Assembly: GCA_902793875.1 (NCBI GenBank)
Contig: CADBFL010000078.1
Location: 1 to 7,461, forward strand
Source of the DNA: an uncultured Eubacteriales bacterium
Lineage (GTDB): Bacteria > Bacillota > Clostridia > Peptostreptococcales > Anaerovoracaceae
Reading direction: 5' to 3'
DNA: 7,461 bases
This document shows, in pieces, positions 5,430 to 7,461 of the stretch. A model generated the notes under the pieces. That model worked only from the letters and a program-made list of their open reading frames with translations. It ran no database searches and had not been told where the DNA came from. Within the stretch, counting starts at the first letter, position 1, and each line of letters begins with the position of its first letter. The position numbers were made by a program, and so were the translations under genes.

Positions 5430-5695
5430 AAATGGTTCCAATAACGTGCTGGATCTAAAGAGGAAATTGGAACCAAATGAAGCTGCAAGTCGAAATGGTT
5501 CCAATAACGTGCTTAATCTGAAGAGGAAATTGGAACCAAATGAGCGCGCATGACGAAATGGTTCCAATAACGTGCTTAATCTGAAGAGGAAATTGGAACC
5601 AAATGAAGACGCAAGTCAAAATGGTTCCAATAACGTGCTAAATCTGGAGAGGAAATTGGAACCAAATGAATGCGCACAACGAAATGGTTCCAATT
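5430..5695. repeat. 63-bp tandem array of palindromic TTGGAACCAA-type sites
   Basis: Four full units and a truncated fifth start at 5430, 5493, 5556, 5619 and 5682, a period of exactly 63 bases. Each unit holds TGGTTCCAAT (5433, 5496, 5559, 5622, 5685) and, in the full units, the reverse complement ATTGGAACCA (5466, 5529, 5592, 5655), separated by a 23-base loop. The nine 10-mers are identical in all copies, while the joining segments of about 12 bases vary. Units 2 and 3 are identical over about 51 bases. Because 63 is a multiple of three, a + frame (NGSNNVLNLKRKLEPNE repeats) runs through the array, but it is broken by TGA at 5550-5552 and has no start with a ribosome binding site. Most likely a palindromic repeat cluster or protein-binding array rather than a gene. 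Confidence 0.85.
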
Positions 5696-5760
5696 CAGGG
5701 CTGATCCGGAAGGGGAAAGGGCATTCCCGTTCGCGCTCCTTTGCGCTTACGGGGTCTGCC

Positions 5761-5834
5761 TGCCGATCGCGCCGCTCTGCAGCTGCCGCCCGGGCTATGT
5801 GAGGGGCCCGGCGACAGCGCTGGCGCTCCCGGGG
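5761..5834 (+). repeat. GC-rich block, right copy of a flanking inverted repeat
   Basis: This is the partner of 5268-5340, in opposite orientation. The midpoint between the two blocks is near 5550, close to the centre of the 63-bp array at about 5562, so the blocks and the array form one roughly symmetric element. The segment contains GGGGCCC and CCGGGG palindromic stretches. No coding role is supported. Confidence 0.7.
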
Positions 5835-5860
5835 CAGACGACAGAAACGATTTGAACTGA

Positions 5861-5896
5861 GACAGAGAGGCGTTCCCTGCCCCAGGTTTCTCTGTC
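5861..5896. repeat. hairpin downstream of the right inverted block
   Basis: GACAGAGA (5861-5868) pairs perfectly with TCTCTGTC (5889-5896) across 20 bases. CAGAAACG (5842-5849) and CGTTTTG (5908-5914) can extend an outer imperfect stem. No T-run follows immediately, so it is not a clear terminator. It may belong to the composite repeat element. Confidence 0.5.
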
Positions 5897-5918
5897 GATG
5901 AGTCGTAACGTTTTGTAC

Positions 5919-5930
5919 TTGGTTCCAATT
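5919..5930. repeat. isolated TTGGTTCCAATT site at the adhesin promoter
   Basis: This is a tenth copy of the 10-mer TGGTTCCAAT found in the array, more than 200 bases to the right of it. It ends inside the predicted -35 of the downstream gene. It may mark the right edge of the composite repeat or serve as a regulatory site. Confidence 0.55.
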
Positions 5931-5958
5931 GATAAAAATATTAATAATTGTTAATATT
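5929..5958 (+). promoter_or_regulatory. predicted promoter of the MBG/YDG surface protein, with inverted repeat
   Basis: TTGATA (5929-5934, five of six) and TAATAT (5952-5957, four of six) are 17 bases apart. Perfect inverted arms AATATTAA (5937-5944) and TTAATATT (5951-5958) around TAATTG overlap the -10 and could bind a regulator. The leader would be about 110 bases. It holds a small CCGG/CCGG hairpin (6016-6029) but no riboswitch I recognise. Confidence 0.5.
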
Positions 5959-6076
5959 AAGTACTGCTGGAAAGCTTTGCAATGCAAGGACGATGCAGGG
6001 GGCAGAGAGAAATTCCCGGTCATGTCCGGAGACAGAAAACTTTATATCTCGAGCACCAGGAAAACGGAGTGGAGCG

Positions 6077-7461
6077 ATGCTTAAGAAGATAACCGGAAAT
6101 GTAATGACTGTAATGCTGATGGCTGCCATGTTCATCGGCGCTTTCGGCGCGGCCGCAGAAGCGCCGGCGCAGGCGGAGGGAGAGACACAGAAGAAGTATA
6201 CATTTACAGTTACGGCTAATGCGTATCATGAAGGTGACTCCAGTACCGGCTATATGAGATACATAATTGTTGGCGGTGAAAGACAGGATTTTAATACCAC
6301 CGGAGAAGTTACGGCAACATTTCAGGTAGACAGCGAGCCTACATACATGAAAATGGGAGCTGGTACTGATTCACTTATATTGGATACTTTCGAAATAAAT
6401 ACTCCAAACATCAATACCGGTGGAGAAGAGAAGCAAACAGCGACACATGATTTTAAGTATTTCATAAAATACAAATCCACCCTGACAGAGAACCACTTCC
6501 ACTCCTGGACGGATGATTCGTATTCCGCTAATGGCAATGTCATCACGGCGACATGTCAGGGCGCGGGCACGTGCAATCTGGAAGCGCCGACGCTGACTAT
6601 AAATGCAGAAGGCAAGACATATGACGGCAGCGCGGTGACGGCATCGCTTACACCAAGCGATACCTGGACATCCCAGAACCTCGGGACTCCGGAGATAACC
6701 TACAGCCAGGATTACTCAGCAAACGCGGGCACATACACGGCAAGCGTGACAAAGGGCGATGCCATGGCCTCAAAAGAATTCACTATATCTCCTCTGACGG
6801 CAAGCATTTCGTGGGGAGATACGAGTTTCGATTATGACGGGCAGCCTCACGCGCCTACAGCAAACGTGTCGAATCTCGTGGGCGGAGACTCCTGCGATGT
6901 GACTGTCGAGGGCACGCAGACCGCTGCAGGGACGCATACGGCAACTGCGACTGAGCTCAGCAACGGCAACTATTCGCTCCCGGGCTCAGCAACAACGGAA
7001 TTCACGATAAATCAAAAGACTCTTACTATCACGGGGGTAACGGCTTCGGACAAGGAGTACGACGGCAGCGATGCGGCTGTTCTGAGTGGCACTCCGGCTC
7101 TGGAAGGCGCGGTCTCCGGTGATGATGTCTCGATCGATGAGATAACTGCAGTGTACACAGACGGCGCGGCTGTCGGAAACGGCAAGGCGGTCAATATCAC
7201 AGCCACGCTGACAGGCGAAGACGCCGGCAACTATGAAGTGACGCCGCTCGATACTACTGCGGCCATCACGCCTAAAACTGTCACCGTGACGAAAGGCATC
7301 ACAGCAAAAGACAAGATATATGACGGATATAAAGAAGCCGAGCTCGATTTTTCGGGCGCGGTAATCAGCGGCAAAGCAGACGGGGATGAGCTCAGCGTCA
7401 GCGGGACCGGCGCGTTCAGCGACAAGACCGCAGCGGAGGACAAGACTGTTACTATCAGCGG
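6077..7461 (+). CDS. secreted repeat protein with MBG and YDG domains, N-terminal part
   Basis: The frame is open from ATG 6077 to the window end, ~461 residues, with no stop, so the gene continues outside. CGGAG (6065-6069) is 7 bases upstream of the ATG. Residues 1-~30 form a signal peptide (MLKKITGNVMTVMLMAAMFIG, cleavage near AEA or AQA). Residues ~40-135 are an unassigned Thr-rich region. Residues 140-168 hold a His/Cys segment (HFHSWTDD, then YSANGNVITATC and GTCNL; Cys160, Cys166) seen in many Clostridia surface proteins. Then come Ig-like repeats with a recurring YDG: two MBG-type domains (~172-238 and ~239-311) and two YDG-type domains (~314-398 and ~400 on), YDG at 182, 253, 328 and 415. 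Such proteins lie outside the cell or on the wall and often act in adhesion. Any wall anchor would be in the missing C-terminus. Ligand unknown. Confidence 0.85.
   Translation, partial: MLKKITGNVMTVMLMAAMFIGAFGAAAEAPAQAEGETQKKYTFTVTANAYHEGDSSTGYMRYIIVGGERQDFNTTGEVTATFQVDSEPTYMKMGAGTDSLILDTFEINTPNINTGGEEKQTATHDFKYFIKYKSTLTENHFHSWTDDSYSANGNVITATCQGAGTCNLEAPTLTINAEGKTYDGSAVTASLTPSDTWTSQNLGTPEITYSQDYSANAGTYTASVTKGDAMASKEFTISPLTASISWGDTSFDYDGQPHAPTANVSNLVGGDSCDVTVEGTQTAAGTHTATATELSNGNYSLPGSATTEFTINQKTLTITGVTASDKEYDGSDAAVLSGTPALEGAVSGDDVSIDEITAVYTDGAAVGNGKAVNITATLTGEDAGNYEVTPLDTTAAITPKTVTVTKGITAKDKIYDGYKEAELDFSGAVISGKADGDELSVSGTGAFSDKTAAEDKTVTIS

Noticed and set aside
5189..5488. Minus-strand open frame of 99 residues
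   Set aside because: It runs through the inverted block and the first repeat unit, has no ribosome binding site, and its sequence reflects the repeats rather than a protein family.
5430..5695. CRISPR array
   Set aside because: The regular 63-base spacing invites this call, but the variable segments are only about 12 bases, resemble each other, and the repeat contains an internal 23-base loop. No cas gene is nearby.
5695..5928. Minus-strand open frame of 77 residues starting in TTGGAACCAA
   Set aside because: Composition is dominated by the GC-rich block, there is no ribosome binding site, and no known motifs are visible.
5959..6076. Riboswitch in the leader of the surface-protein gene
   Set aside because: GCAATGCAAGGACGATGCAG looked a little like a cyclic-di-GMP aptamer, but the conserved core and tetraloop arrangement are missing.

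Overview
The window looks like a chromosomal segment of an anaerobic Clostridia-type Bacillota. The ABC transporter genes are fairly GC-rich, use many ATA (Ile) and AGG (Arg) codons, have strong GGAGG-type ribosome binding sites, and use GTG and TTG starts. The fused substrate-binding/permease transporter protein and the toxin-antitoxin families are those common in gut Clostridia. The assignment to a group below Clostridia is not secure.

Layout. (1) 1-453 is the C-terminal end of a PreA-type NAD-dependent dihydropyrimidine dehydrogenase subunit with two [4Fe-4S] motifs. (2) 543-3195 is a two-gene polar amino-acid ABC transporter operon. Its first protein joins a signal peptide, a substrate-binding module and a permease; its second is an ATPase with an extra C-terminal domain of about 115 residues. 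The substrate-binding module has its two lobes in reversed (circularly permuted) order. (3) 3196-3436 is an intergenic region with tandem GC-rich hairpins and then a nearly perfect 18-bp-arm hairpin that overlaps a promoter. (4) 3461-5014 is a more AT-rich island with two predicted toxin-antitoxin loci facing each other across a shared bidirectional terminator. On the + strand is a three-gene DUF3791 / DUF3990 / small-protein operon in which DUF3990 is a predicted ADP-ribosyltransferase-fold toxin. On the - strand is a brnT-brnA pair with a likely promoter and operator. (5) 5066-6076 is about 1 kb without a credible gene. It carries an unusual composite repeat: a 63-bp tandem array of palindromic TTGGAACCAA-type sites, flanked by two diverged GC-rich blocks of about 75 bp in opposite orientation. 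(6) 6077 to the window end is the start of a large secreted protein with repeated MBG/YDG domains.

How the parts work together. The transporter genes overlap and act as one importer. The island genes are probably acquired stability or defence modules, each overlapping and translationally coupled. The repeat region separates the island from the surface-protein gene, and its last palindromic site touches that gene's predicted promoter. The points most worth following are the permuted binding module, the regulatory-looking ATPase tail, the three-gene DUF3990 operon with its promoter hairpin, and the composite palindromic repeat element.
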